A DNA stretch of 8,663 nucleotides. Source: Terriglobia bacterium. Lineage in GTDB: Bacteria > Acidobacteriota > Terriglobia > UBA7540. The notes under the pieces are model-generated. The model searched no databases, was not told the origin of the DNA, and saw only the letters and a list, made by a program, of their open reading frames with translations. The stretch's first letter is position 1; each line of letters starts with the position of its first letter. The translations under genes and the position numbers were made by a program. Location of the stretch: NCBI GenBank assembly GCA_030042795.1, contig JASHYZ010000301.1, forward strand, positions 1 to 8,663, given 5' to 3'. Of the stretch, positions 1 to 5,747 are shown in pieces.

Positions 1-291
1 ATGGCAGTCAGTAGGTGAACCCTCAGGCTCCGCGGCCCTCACAGCCGCTGCCAACCCTTGGGCAAAATAAAGAACCAGACAAGCTACTCGGATGGCACGA
101 GAGAGCATTCCAGGGTATGCGGTCAAGCCGGCAATCACTGTCATACGCTCCTAACCACCGAAGGAAATGCCGACCCAATATGAATCTTCGCTTACCTATC
201 GTCCAGAATCCTACCCCTGCCCAGCTAGCGCGTCAAGCGGCTGTCCTCGTCCACAGCCGTTCCAGAATCAGGACGTTGGCAAGGGGCGCTC
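1..291. other. Intergenic sequence, no supported gene
   Basis: I see no convincing gene here. One frame beginning at base 2 reads 22 codons ending in Ala-Asn-Pro-Trp-Ala-Lys and a TAA at 68-70. It could be the tail of a gene entering from the left, but it is too short to judge. The other open frames have no good ribosome binding site, recognisable motif or coding-like composition, and two of them run into the palindromic element that follows. Confidence 0.4.
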
Positions 292-437
292 TAACAGGTT
301 GTTGAAAAACATTTCGGAACCGTGTCATTCCGAGCAAAGCGAGGAATCTCGCTCTGAAACTAAAGGAACTACGAGATTCCTCGTCGCCGGCGGCTCCTCG
401 GAATGACAGTCGGGACGAGTTTTTCAACAACCTGCTA
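292..437. repeat. Nested palindromic repeat element, copy 1
   Basis: A 146-bp element folds almost end to end. The outer arms at 292-310 and 419-437 are complementary over 19 bases with one mismatch (core GGTTGTTGAAAAAC). Inside, GTCATTCCGAG at 324-334 pairs with 397-407, and CGAGGAATCTCG at 340-351 pairs with 372-383. The apical loop is about 20 bases around 352-371. Both arms carry a GTCATTCC...GGAATC unit, in opposite orientation. No transposase is encoded. The architecture is shared with 2371-2599 and 6742-6911. It is probably a non-autonomous, REP/MITE-like extragenic repeat; that it moves is inference. Confidence 0.85.
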
Positions 438-540
438 AGCCCGAAAAGTCACGATGTCCTTTACGAGACCTCAAAATTCGCTTCGGCTTGGCTCCGCCGA
501 TGTTTACTTAAATTATAACACCGCACCGTCATGGATGAGC

Positions 541-667
541 AACTCTTTTCTTATCAACAACCTCTTGGCTTTACAAAAATAACTCATTTGTTTTCATGTA
601 CCTATTGGCTTTGAAGCTCGTGGAAAAACCATTGTCCTTTGTTTTCAATAACCTCTTGGCTTCGTTC
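541..667. repeat. Three degenerate direct repeats in AT-rich DNA
   Basis: Three related 36-base units start at 541, 581 and about 632, giving periods of 40 and 51 bases. The shared core is AACCTCTTGGCTT, with CCTCTTGGCT at 561, CCTATTGGCT at 601 and CCTCTTGGCT at 652. Each core is preceded by a T-rich stretch. By hand alignment units 1 and 2 agree at about 26 of 36 positions, and units 1 and 3 agree at 17 of 18 across the core. The surrounding 500-680 stretch is visibly more AT-rich than its neighbours. It is not a CRISPR array: units are too diverged and spacers too irregular. Function is unknown. Confidence 0.5.
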
Positions 668-1022
668 GGAACATTGGGTGATGTGTGCTCGAAGACGCTT
701 TGAGCGCCTCACGCCAGCCTGCCCAACTGATTCTGCCGATCGTGCGACGAATGACCCAGGCCTTGTATACCCCGCAAGAACAGACCTTGGGGGGTGCCGT
801 GGCGGCGCGCAAAACCGGCGATTGCGGTGACGGCGGGTCAGGCACAGAAAGCTCCAGTGGATGCACTTGAACTTAGCACGCTTCGGGTGGTCTGTCAAGT
901 CAGATAGGCTTGAGGATGAGCGAGTGCGATGTAGGCTAGAATTAGAGTCCCTGGAGCGGCTGTTGGGGTCGCATCGGCTTATGTTGCCTTCTGTTGGAGT
1001 GGCCGCGGCAAGCCCCGGCCGT
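668..1022. other. Intergenic sequence, no supported gene
   Basis: About 350 bases with no gene I can defend. Overlapping short frames exist on both strands. The most coding-like is a 61-codon plus-strand frame from a GTG at 685, ending in TGA at 868-870, whose first 45 codons have high third-position GC. It matches nothing I recognise, has no clear ribosome binding site, and degenerates into low-complexity Gly/Ser. It could be a relic of a lost gene. Confidence 0.35.
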
Positions 1023-1070
1023 CACGGGCAGGATGCCCGTGCCATGCGGGAATGTAGAATTCCATGTGGC
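1023..1070 (-). terminator. Tandem hairpins 3' of the TPR gene, terminator-like
   Basis: Two hairpins lie just past the TAG stop of the minus-strand TPR gene. CACGGGCA at 1023-1030 pairs perfectly with TGCCCGTG at 1034-1041 around a GGA loop. A second, imperfect stem pairs GCCATGCGGGAA (from 1042) with the sequence ending GTGGC near 1070, with several G-T wobbles. There is no U-tract, so this is not a canonical intrinsic terminator. The first stem resembles the GGGCAGGATGCCC repeats that I know as common between genes in acidobacteria-like genomes. It may end or protect the transcript; that role is inference. Confidence 0.4.
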
Positions 1071-1078
1071 AGCCGCCT

Positions 1079-2359
1079 CTACGGGCCACCGGACTGACTG
1101 CCGGAGCCCGCCAATCCCATCCCTATCTGCGCCGGATTCCCCCGCGCGCCGCTCGCCTTCAGCAGCGTCTCCTCTTCCTGCCGCTTCTCACGCTGAAGCC
1201 TCTGGGCCAGGGCGAGTTGCTGTTGAGACTCCGCCTGACGGCCTAACTTTCGATAGACCTGTGCCAATTGATAATGGGCTTCAGCACGCTGCGGATCGAG
1301 CTTGAGGGCCGCCTGATAGACGCGAACTGCGTCCTGTGACCGGTCCAATCGCTCCAGGGCCTTACCCTGGTCGATGAGGACGCGGGCGTTCTGGGGTTCT
1401 TCTTTGGCAAGCGCCTCCAACAGCGGCAGGGCCTTCACCGGCTGCTGGTTCATCAGGTAGGTATCCGCCAGGTAGAACTTCGCCTCGTCAAAACGCGGGT
1501 CAAGCTTGAGGGCCTGCTCGAGCTCGGTTTCCGCTTCCGGGTAACGCCGTACCTTCCAGTACATGAATCCCAGGGAAAATCTCACCGTGGAGTCAGCGGG
1601 GAGCTGCTGCCGCGCAGCTTCGAACTCGACGATGGCTTGGTTGTAATTCCCGAGGCCATCGTAGGCTTGTCCTTGCAGAATGTGCAGCCAGGGCGAGCCG
1701 GGGTCAAGGTTCTGGAGTCTGTCAAAGGTGGCAAGCGCCTTGGCGTACTGCTTGTTCTCGAGATAGGCGCGGTCCAGCAGATACACGGTTCCCGCGTCCT
1801 GCGGATTCAGGCGCGAAGCCGCTTCAAGCTGAGGAATGGCCCGGGCGTAGTCGTCCGCGCCAACCAACGCCACGCCCAGCAGTTCTCGGGCCTGGAAATT
1901 CCCGGGCTCATTTTCGGTCGCGACTTCCAGGGGATGCGTGGCGCGCCGGTAATCCTGCATTTTGATATAGGCGATGCCGAGGTTCAGATTGGTGCCGAAC
2001 TCGTGGGGATTGAGCGCCAAGGCGCGCTTGTAATACCCGATTCCTTCTTCAAACTTGTCTTGTCTCACAAAGAGGGCGCCGAGACGGTTGAAGGCGGCAA
2101 TGGAGTGCGGATCGACCTGGAGAATCTGACGGTAGGCGGCCGCGGCCTGCTCCCATTGGCCCTGTTGTTCCAGGCGCTCGGCGCGCGCGGCCAAAGCGGC
2201 CACGTCGTCCTGCGCGCGGCACCATCCGCATGCGATACCCACACACAGTGCGAGTACTAAACTGAAGTTCAGCGCGCTGGGTAGGAGGCGTAGGGGCGGC
2301 CCTTGTGGCCGCCCAACGGATGGTGCGAGGAGGGATGTGCCGGACAATGGGGCGGCCAC
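1079..2359 (-). CDS. Exported protein of ten tetratricopeptide repeats
   Basis: An all-TPR protein, probably a periplasmic or surface scaffold for protein-protein contacts; no catalytic domain is visible and the partner is unknown. From the GTG at 2359 it has 426 residues. There is a hydrophobic segment at about 32-44 (LVLALCVGIAC), a likely signal-peptidase site after Cys-Arg-Ala at 49, ten 34-residue TPRs at about 53-392 (each closing near a Pro as in LNP or LDP), and a charged then Gly/Ser-rich tail. The start is uncertain. The frame stays open up to an ATG at 3037, but that extension reads through the palindromic element at 2371-2599 and across the divergent genes, so it is not real coding. 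Other candidates are the ATG at 2407 (inside the repeat), GTG at 2368 and TTG at 2347. I chose 2359 because an AGGGG lies 8 bases upstream. It is divergent from the antitoxin/sulfatase unit. Confidence 0.85.
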   Translation of the reverse strand: MAAPLSGTSLLAPSVGRPQGPPLRLLPSALNFSLVLALCVGIACGWCRAQDDVAALAARAERLEQQGQWEQAAAAYRQILQVDPHSIAAFNRLGALFVRQDKFEEGIGYYKRALALNPHEFGTNLNLGIAYIKMQDYRRATHPLEVATENEPGNFQARELLGVALVGADDYARAIPQLEAASRLNPQDAGTVYLLDRAYLENKQYAKALATFDRLQNLDPGSPWLHILQGQAYDGLGNYNQAIVEFEAARQQLPADSTVRFSLGFMYWKVRRYPEAETELEQALKLDPRFDEAKFYLADTYLMNQQPVKALPLLEALAKEEPQNARVLIDQGKALERLDRSQDAVRVYQAALKLDPQRAEAHYQLAQVYRKLGRQAESQQQLALAQRLQREKRQEEETLLKASGARGNPAQIGMGLAGSGSQSGGP

Positions 2360-2373
2360 AGGGGACACCCCTA
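2291..2373. repeat. Second palindromic repeat, overlapping the TPR gene 5' end
   Basis: Arms at 2291-2314 (starting TAGGGGCGGCCC) and 2350-2373 (ending ACACCCCTA) are complementary over about 24 bases with a few mismatches, separated by 35 bases. The left arm also contains its own perfect small hairpin, GGGCGGCC at 2294-2301 with GGCCGCCC at 2307-2314. It directly abuts the larger element starting at 2371, sharing the CTAG junction. It lies within the stretch read as the N-terminal presequence of the TPR protein, which makes that coding start doubtful. Confidence 0.7.
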
Positions 2374-2599
2374 GCAGGGTGCGGAAAAATGTTCGGAACC
2401 GTGTCATTCCGAGCCCGTTCGCTCCTCCGCTGCGAACGGTTCCTTCGCGTTGCTCAGGACAGGCTCTGAGCGCAGCGAAGGAGCTCCGGGTAAAGTTCGC
2501 GAGGAATCTCGCTTCTGAAATTAAAGGAAATACGAGATTCCTCGTCGCCTTGGGCTCCTCGGAATGACAGATTGGACGGGTTTTTCCGCAGCCTGCTAG
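2371..2599. repeat. Nested palindromic repeat element, copy 2 (with insert)
   Basis: Outer arms at 2371-2389 and 2581-2599 are complementary over 19 bases with one mismatch (core GCAGGNTGCGGAAAAA). The inner units match copy 1 at 292-437: GTCATTCCGAG at 2403-2413, GCGAGGAATCTCG at 2499-2511, and the opposite-orientation partner ending GGAATGAC near 2569. Compared with copy 1, bases 2414-2498 are about 81 bases longer. That insert holds two further hairpins, 2415-2422 with 2432-2439 and 2442-2457 with 2466-2481. The element fills the divergent intergenic region between the TPR gene and the antitoxin/sulfatase unit. An in-frame ATG for the TPR gene (2407) lies inside it. Confidence 0.85.
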
Positions 2600-2623
2600 G
2601 ACTGGATCGGGCGAGACCATTTC

Positions 2624-2650
2624 TTGATGATAAGGCATTTGGGCTATACT
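2624..2650 (+). promoter_or_regulatory. Candidate promoter of the antitoxin/sulfatase unit
   Basis: TTGATG at 2624-2629 and TATACT at 2645-2650 resemble -35 and -10 boxes. The spacer is 15 bases, shorter than the usual 17. It sits just outside the palindromic element and 24 bases before the GTG chosen for the downstream gene, giving a short leader. It overlaps the alternative upstream TTG/ATG starts, which argues against those starts. Confidence 0.4.
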
Positions 2651-2660
2651 GACAGCAGCA

Positions 2661-2665
2661 AGGGA
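2661..2665 (+). promoter_or_regulatory. Ribosome binding site deciding a GTG start
   Basis: AGGGA at 2661-2665 lies 9 bases before the GTG at 2675. The in-frame TTG at 2624 and ATG at 2627 have no comparable site, so this favours the shorter protein, which also begins close to where the family's conserved sequence begins. Confidence 0.5.
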
Positions 2666-2674
2666 CAACTGGTA

Positions 2675-2911
2675 GTGGGTCAATTTGAGGTCAAGACTAT
2701 CGAGGCCGTTTTCGACGGTGAAGCGTTCCGTCCGGATGCGCCCGTGGAGATTCCTCCAAACACCCGCGTACGCTTGACGGTTGAAAGCCCGATAAGCTCG
2801 CCTGCAGCGGGATCGTTTCTGCGTACCGCTCGCGTCTTGGAGCTTTCCGGTCCTCCTGATTGGTCCGCCAAACTGGAAGCTTACCTGTATGGCCAGAAGG
2901 CTGATCGGTAG
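2675..2911 (+). CDS. DUF104 / AF2212-like antitoxin-family protein
   Basis: A 78-residue protein resembling the DUF104 family (AF2212/PG0164-like, annotated as antitoxins, usually of PIN-domain toxins). Visible family features are the N-terminal VKTIEAVFDGEAFRP segment, the PPNTRVRLTVE strand, and a C-terminal Gly-Pro-Pro-Asp-Trp-Ser-Ala-Lys-Leu followed by Tyr-Leu-Tyr-Gly, where the toxin-contacting tail would lie. The GTG start is chosen from AGGGA 9 bases upstream; a TTG/ATG start at 2624/2627 would add 16-17 residues without family resemblance. No PIN toxin gene follows. The sulfatase/TPR gene starts inside this gene's last 23 bases, so the antitoxin appears orphaned or repurposed. The family assignment is from recognised sequence style, without a search. 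Confidence 0.75.
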   Translation: MGQFEVKTIEAVFDGEAFRPDAPVEIPPNTRVRLTVESPISSPAAGSFLRTARVLELSGPPDWSAKLEAYLYGQKADR

Positions 2912-5021
2912 CGGGAGCATCTTCCTGCTGGTCAAAATCGCATTTGGATTGGCGATCATACTGGCGTCACCTGTCCGCAGCGCTGCCATCGCCGATTCAC
3001 AAGCTCCGCCGTCCATTATCCTTATCTCCGTTGACACCTTGCGCGCGGATCACCTGAGCTGCTACGGCTACCGGCGGACGCCGACACCTCACATCGACGC
3101 CATCGCACGCGGGGGGACGATCTTTAGCCAAGTTGACTCCCAAGTGCCGTTGACCCTTCCTTCTCATGTGTCACTCTTCACCTCCACTTATCCTTTCGCC
3201 AACGGAATTGAAGACAACGCGGTGGCGTTAGGGCCGGAGGCCGTGACCCTGGCAACGGTCCTCAAGTCTCGCGGCTACCGCACGGGCGCGTTCGTGGGCG
3301 GCTTCGTGCTCGACCGCCGCTTTGGACTCAATCGAGGCTTTGACGAATATGACAGCCCTTTTGACCTCCGCCGCCAGGTCGGCAAAGACCCCAGCGAAAT
3401 CAAGCGGCTGGGCCAGGATGTCACAAGCTCGGCCGAAAAGTGGCTGGCGGAAAACGCCGGCTCACCGTTCTTCGTTTTTCTCCACCTCTACGACCTGCAC
3501 ACCCCGTACGAGTTACCGCAAGGCAAAAGGCCGCCCCGCGGCTCATCCGGGTACGACGTTGAGCTTGGTTACGTCGATAGCGTCATTGGACAATTCTGGA
3601 ATTTTCTCGATCAACGTCATCTGCTCGCCAACACCCTGGTGGTCTTTGTTTCCGACCACGGCGAGAGTCTCGGCGATCACGGGGAGACCACTCACGGGTA
3701 TTTCATTTATCAAAGCACCCTACACGTGCCCCTGATCTTTCACTGGCCCGCTGACTCAGGTTCGTTTCGCGCCCGAATCGATGAGCCGGCGAGCCTGCTG
3801 GATGTGGCGCCGACCGTCCTTCAGTATTTGGGCCTTTCCGAGCCGCCACAGTTTCAGGGCCGAAGCCTTCTGAGTACGCTTCGTGGCCAAGCCTCGGGCG
3901 CCGGCGAGGAGATTTATAGCGAGAGTCTGTATGCTCACGATCACTTTGGAACCAGCTCGCTACGCAGCTTGCGCGTGGGCGCCTATCAGTACATCGAAGC
4001 GCCCAAGCCCGAGTTGTATAACCTGGCGCATGATCCGCAGGAGACCGCCAATCTCTACGCTGCGAAGCATGCGCTGGCGCTGAGTTTCCGCGAGCGTCTC
4101 GCCGGGCTGCGCGCCCGTTATCAATCGAAGAATGGCGCGGCCCCGGCCAGCCTCTCTCCTGAGGTTGTCGAGCGTCTGCGTTCGCTTGGGTATCTCTCGG
4201 TGAGCAGCTCCCATCCTGCCTCTTTGGACACTGGGCCGGACCCCAAGGATCGCATCCGTGCCTTCGAAGAATACGGTCGCGCCCTGCTGCAGGCCGCGGC
4301 CGGCGACCTGACGGGCGCAGACGCTGAGATGAGACGATTGCTGAAAGAGGATCCCAATCTGATTGACGTCCGCGTGAGTCTGGGGCTCGACGAGCAGAAA
4401 CTGAACCAGCACGAACAGGCCATCCAGGAGTTTCAGCAAGTATTGCGGCAAGACCCGCTGAATACCCTGGCGCATTTTAATCTGGCGGTCAGCGAGTTCG
4501 CGCTCCGCCGTCAGGATGATGCCGTGAAGGAACTTCAAGCGGTGCTCGCCATTGCGCCTTACTACACGCGCGCTGAAGAGCTTCTGGGAACGATCTGGCT
4601 TCAGAAGAACGACTACAGCCGCGCTCGCGCCCAGTTCAGCCACTTGCTGACGATCGATCCCAATAACTACACCGCGCACTACAATCTGGGCGTGCTGGCG
4701 GTGATGGAAAAGCAGTGGACAGAGGGAGAGCAGCAGCTCCGAGCGGCCCTCGACATCGAGCCCGCTTCTCCGGAAGGGCACAACACACTCGGGAGCCTCT
4801 ACCTTCAGCTCGGCGAACTGGACAAGGCGCGGCAGGAGTTTGAGCATGCGGTCAGCCTGCAGCCCAAATTCGCCTGGGCCCATTACAACCTCGGCCTCGT
4901 TCTGCATCAGGAGAAGCAGGACCAAGCGGCGCTTCGGGAGTTCCAGCTTGCCACCGACGCCGATCCTGAGTTCTCCGCCGCGCGAGAAGCAGCTCGAAAG
5001 CTGGAAGAGTCGAGACCGTAG
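2889..5021 (+). CDS. Exported sulfatase-superfamily hydrolase fused to TPRs
   Basis: A 710-residue protein with a signal peptide (Arg-Arg at 3-4, hydrophobic core about 11-27), an alkaline phosphatase/sulfatase-superfamily domain at about 41-440, and seven TPRs at about 454-692. Metal-ligand-type motifs are visible: Asp49 in ISVDTLRADH, Asp256-His257 in VFVSDHGES, and His269 in THG. The nucleophile position reads PLTLPSH with Thr89, where true sulfatases have Cys or Ser in CxPSR for formylglycine. It may therefore be a phospho- or phosphonate-ester hydrolase or transferase rather than a sulfatase; the substrate is unknown. The ATG at 2889 has GGAAG at 2875-2879, 9 bases upstream, and overlaps the antitoxin gene by 23 bases, suggesting translational coupling. 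The TPRs probably dock partner proteins outside the cytoplasm. Confidence 0.9.
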   Translation: MARRLIGSGSIFLLVKIAFGLAIILASPVRSAAIADSQAPPSIILISVDTLRADHLSCYGYRRTPTPHIDAIARGGTIFSQVDSQVPLTLPSHVSLFTSTYPFANGIEDNAVALGPEAVTLATVLKSRGYRTGAFVGGFVLDRRFGLNRGFDEYDSPFDLRRQVGKDPSEIKRLGQDVTSSAEKWLAENAGSPFFVFLHLYDLHTPYELPQGKRPPRGSSGYDVELGYVDSVIGQFWNFLDQRHLLANTLVVFVSDHGESLGDHGETTHGYFIYQSTLHVPLIFHWPADSGSFRARIDEPASLLDVAPTVLQYLGLSEPPQFQGRSLLSTLRGQASGAGEEIYSESLYAHDHFGTSSLRSLRVGAYQYIEAPKPELYNLAHDPQETANLYAAKHALALSFRERLAGLRARYQSKNGAAPASLSPEVVERLRSLGYLSVSSSHPASLDTGPDPKDRIRAFEEYGRALLQAAAGDLTGADAEMRRLLKEDPNLIDVRVSLGLDEQKLNQHEQAIQEFQQVLRQDPLNTLAHFNLAVSEFALRRQDDAVKELQAVLAIAPYYTRAEELLGTIWLQKNDYSRARAQFSHLLTIDPNNYTAHYNLGVLAVMEKQWTEGEQQLRAALDIEPASPEGHNTLGSLYLQLGELDKARQEFEHAVSLQPKFAWAHYNLGLVLHQEKQDQAALREFQLATDADPEFSAAREAARKLEESRP

Positions 5022-5269
5022 GGCTGCTTCCTACAAAACCGCCTCTCGTAACACGATGCTCCGGCTATGACTCCATCAAAAAGTGCAAAGGCAAAGTAAA
5101 GGTATAGATGTTGCGAACGTTTCGAACAAACGGAACAGAACATGTTTACAGAAGGGTAGGAAAGCGGAATAAGACGCCGGGTGGCGCCCCTGCGGCAACT
5201 GAAATGCCGGCCGGCTTTGGAGGACACTCGACCGAGGGGATGTAAATCGAAGCGCTCGAAGGGATTCCA
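5022..5269. other. Intergenic gap after the sulfatase gene
   Basis: About 250 bases between convergent units. I see no gene and no clear terminator for the sulfatase gene. The only structures are weak: a short GCC-GGGT-GGC stem near 5175 and a 10-base GCCGGCCGGC palindrome at about 5205-5214. The second could lie downstream of the minus-strand tRNA, but it has no T-tract. Confidence 0.4.
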
Positions 5270-5347
5270 TGGTAGGCCCGAACGGACTCGAACCGTTGAC
5301 CTCTACCGTGTCAAGGTAGCGCTCTAACCGGGCTGAGCTACGGGACT
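5270..5347 (-). tRNA. tRNA-Val(GAC)
   Basis: A 78-base cloverleaf including an encoded 3' CCA (5270-5272 on the complement). The D-stem is GCTC/GAGC. The anticodon stem CTACC/GGTAG encloses TTGACAC, giving anticodon GAC, which reads valine codons GUC and GUU. The T-arm is AACGG-TTCGAGT-CCGTT. The discriminator base is A, as usual for valine tRNAs. The acceptor stem AGTCCCG/CGGGCCT pairs at six of seven positions, with a T-C mismatch at position 3:70. It stands alone, with no second tRNA adjacent. Confidence 0.93.
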
Positions 5348-5376
5348 GACTACAATCGATCAGCTTATCGTATGCG

Positions 5377-5385
5377 ATTCTAGCA
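5377..5385 (-). promoter_or_regulatory. Candidate extended -10 promoter of tRNA-Val
   Basis: On the minus strand, TGCTAGAAT fits an extended -10 element (TGn plus TAGAAT). It ends 30 bases before the mature tRNA 5' end, leaving room for a short leader. No good -35 box is at the expected distance; that position holds GTGCAC-containing direct repeats instead. Confidence 0.45.
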
Positions 5386-5397
5386 CAGTTCCGGCTG

Positions 5398-5416
5398 GGT
5401 GCACATTTGGTGCACA
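5398..5416. repeat. GGTGCACA direct repeat at one helical turn
   Basis: GGTGCACA occurs at 5398-5405 and again at 5409-5416, 11 bases apart start to start. Each copy contains the palindrome GTGCAC. The pair sits where the -35 region of the tRNA-Val promoter would be, an arrangement compatible with a dimeric DNA-binding protein on one face of the helix. The regulatory role is inference. Confidence 0.4.
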
Positions 5417-5429
5417 CTCGGTAGTGTCT

Positions 5430-5660
5430 CAGGTTGACGTAGGGGACTTTCAGGTCTGGAGGCGGCTCTCAAGGCCAGCCGCTGGATTTCAGGCCGATGA
5501 CCAAAGCCTGCCACCGATCATTTGTCAGATCGAGGGTGATGGCTAAGACGAGATGGCCCTCATTTGCTCAGCGTCCCTCAAGCTCTCACTGGAGAGACGG
5601 CGGCAGTTCGCTCGCGAGCGCCCCTTTGTTCAACAGTCCTCACTCGCAAGCGTCATCTGG
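5430..5660 (-). pseudogene. Decayed SCO-family gene remnant
   Basis: This stretch aligns colinearly, base for base, with the central part of the intact SCO gene at 5748-6650. Matching blocks on the plus strand are GACTTTC and GGCGGC (5445, 5461 versus 5925, 5941), TTTGT and TCGAG (5521, 5530 versus 6025, 6034), AAGACGAG (5545 versus 6052), ATTTGCT (5562 versus 6070), GGAGAG (5591 versus 6111) and CGTCAT (5651 versus 6159). Offsets drift from 480 to about 520, as expected from small indels. One minus-strand frame reads LVLAITLDLTND, like LVLLTVTLDPTND of the intact gene, and later EPPPDLKV like GPPPSIKKV. Stops and frameshifts break the frame, and neither a start nor the copper-ligand His region is found. 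It is best read as an old duplicate or related gene now dead. Confidence 0.7.
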
Positions 5661-5747
5661 AGCGTGTACTAGAGTCTATTCAAATAGCCTAACGCCTCGC
5701 AGCACTGCTCTGAATGGTACGGAGTTACATCGTATCGCGATCCATCG

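Noticed and set aside
2..70. Possible C-terminal tail of a plus-strand gene ending in TAA at 68-70
   Set aside because: Only 22 codons are visible with no recognisable motif; such a run can occur by chance.
541..667. CRISPR array
   Set aside because: Only three units, repeats diverged, unequal spacing, and no cas genes in the window.
685..870. 61-codon plus-strand frame with somewhat coding-like composition
   Set aside because: No recognised family, no clear ribosome binding site, low-complexity end, and competing frames on both strands.
1637..2260. 207-codon plus-strand frame
   Set aside because: Shadow of the TPR repeats on the opposite strand; the minus-strand frame has ten well-formed TPRs.
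2408..3037. N-terminal extension of the minus-strand TPR frame up to an ATG at 3037
   Set aside because: It reads antisense through the antitoxin and sulfatase starts and through the palindromic repeat (typical repeat-derived peptides such as CHSEEPKATRN), with no domain or signal peptide at its start.
3960..4925. 321-codon minus-strand frame
   Set aside because: Antisense shadow of the sulfatase C-terminal part and TPRs, which have clear domain structure on the plus strand.
5609..5620. Perfect 12-base palindrome CGCTCGCGAGCG as an operator or terminator
   Set aside because: It lies within the SCO remnant where the alignment covers a GC-rich cysteine-motif region; no gene context or T-tract supports a site.
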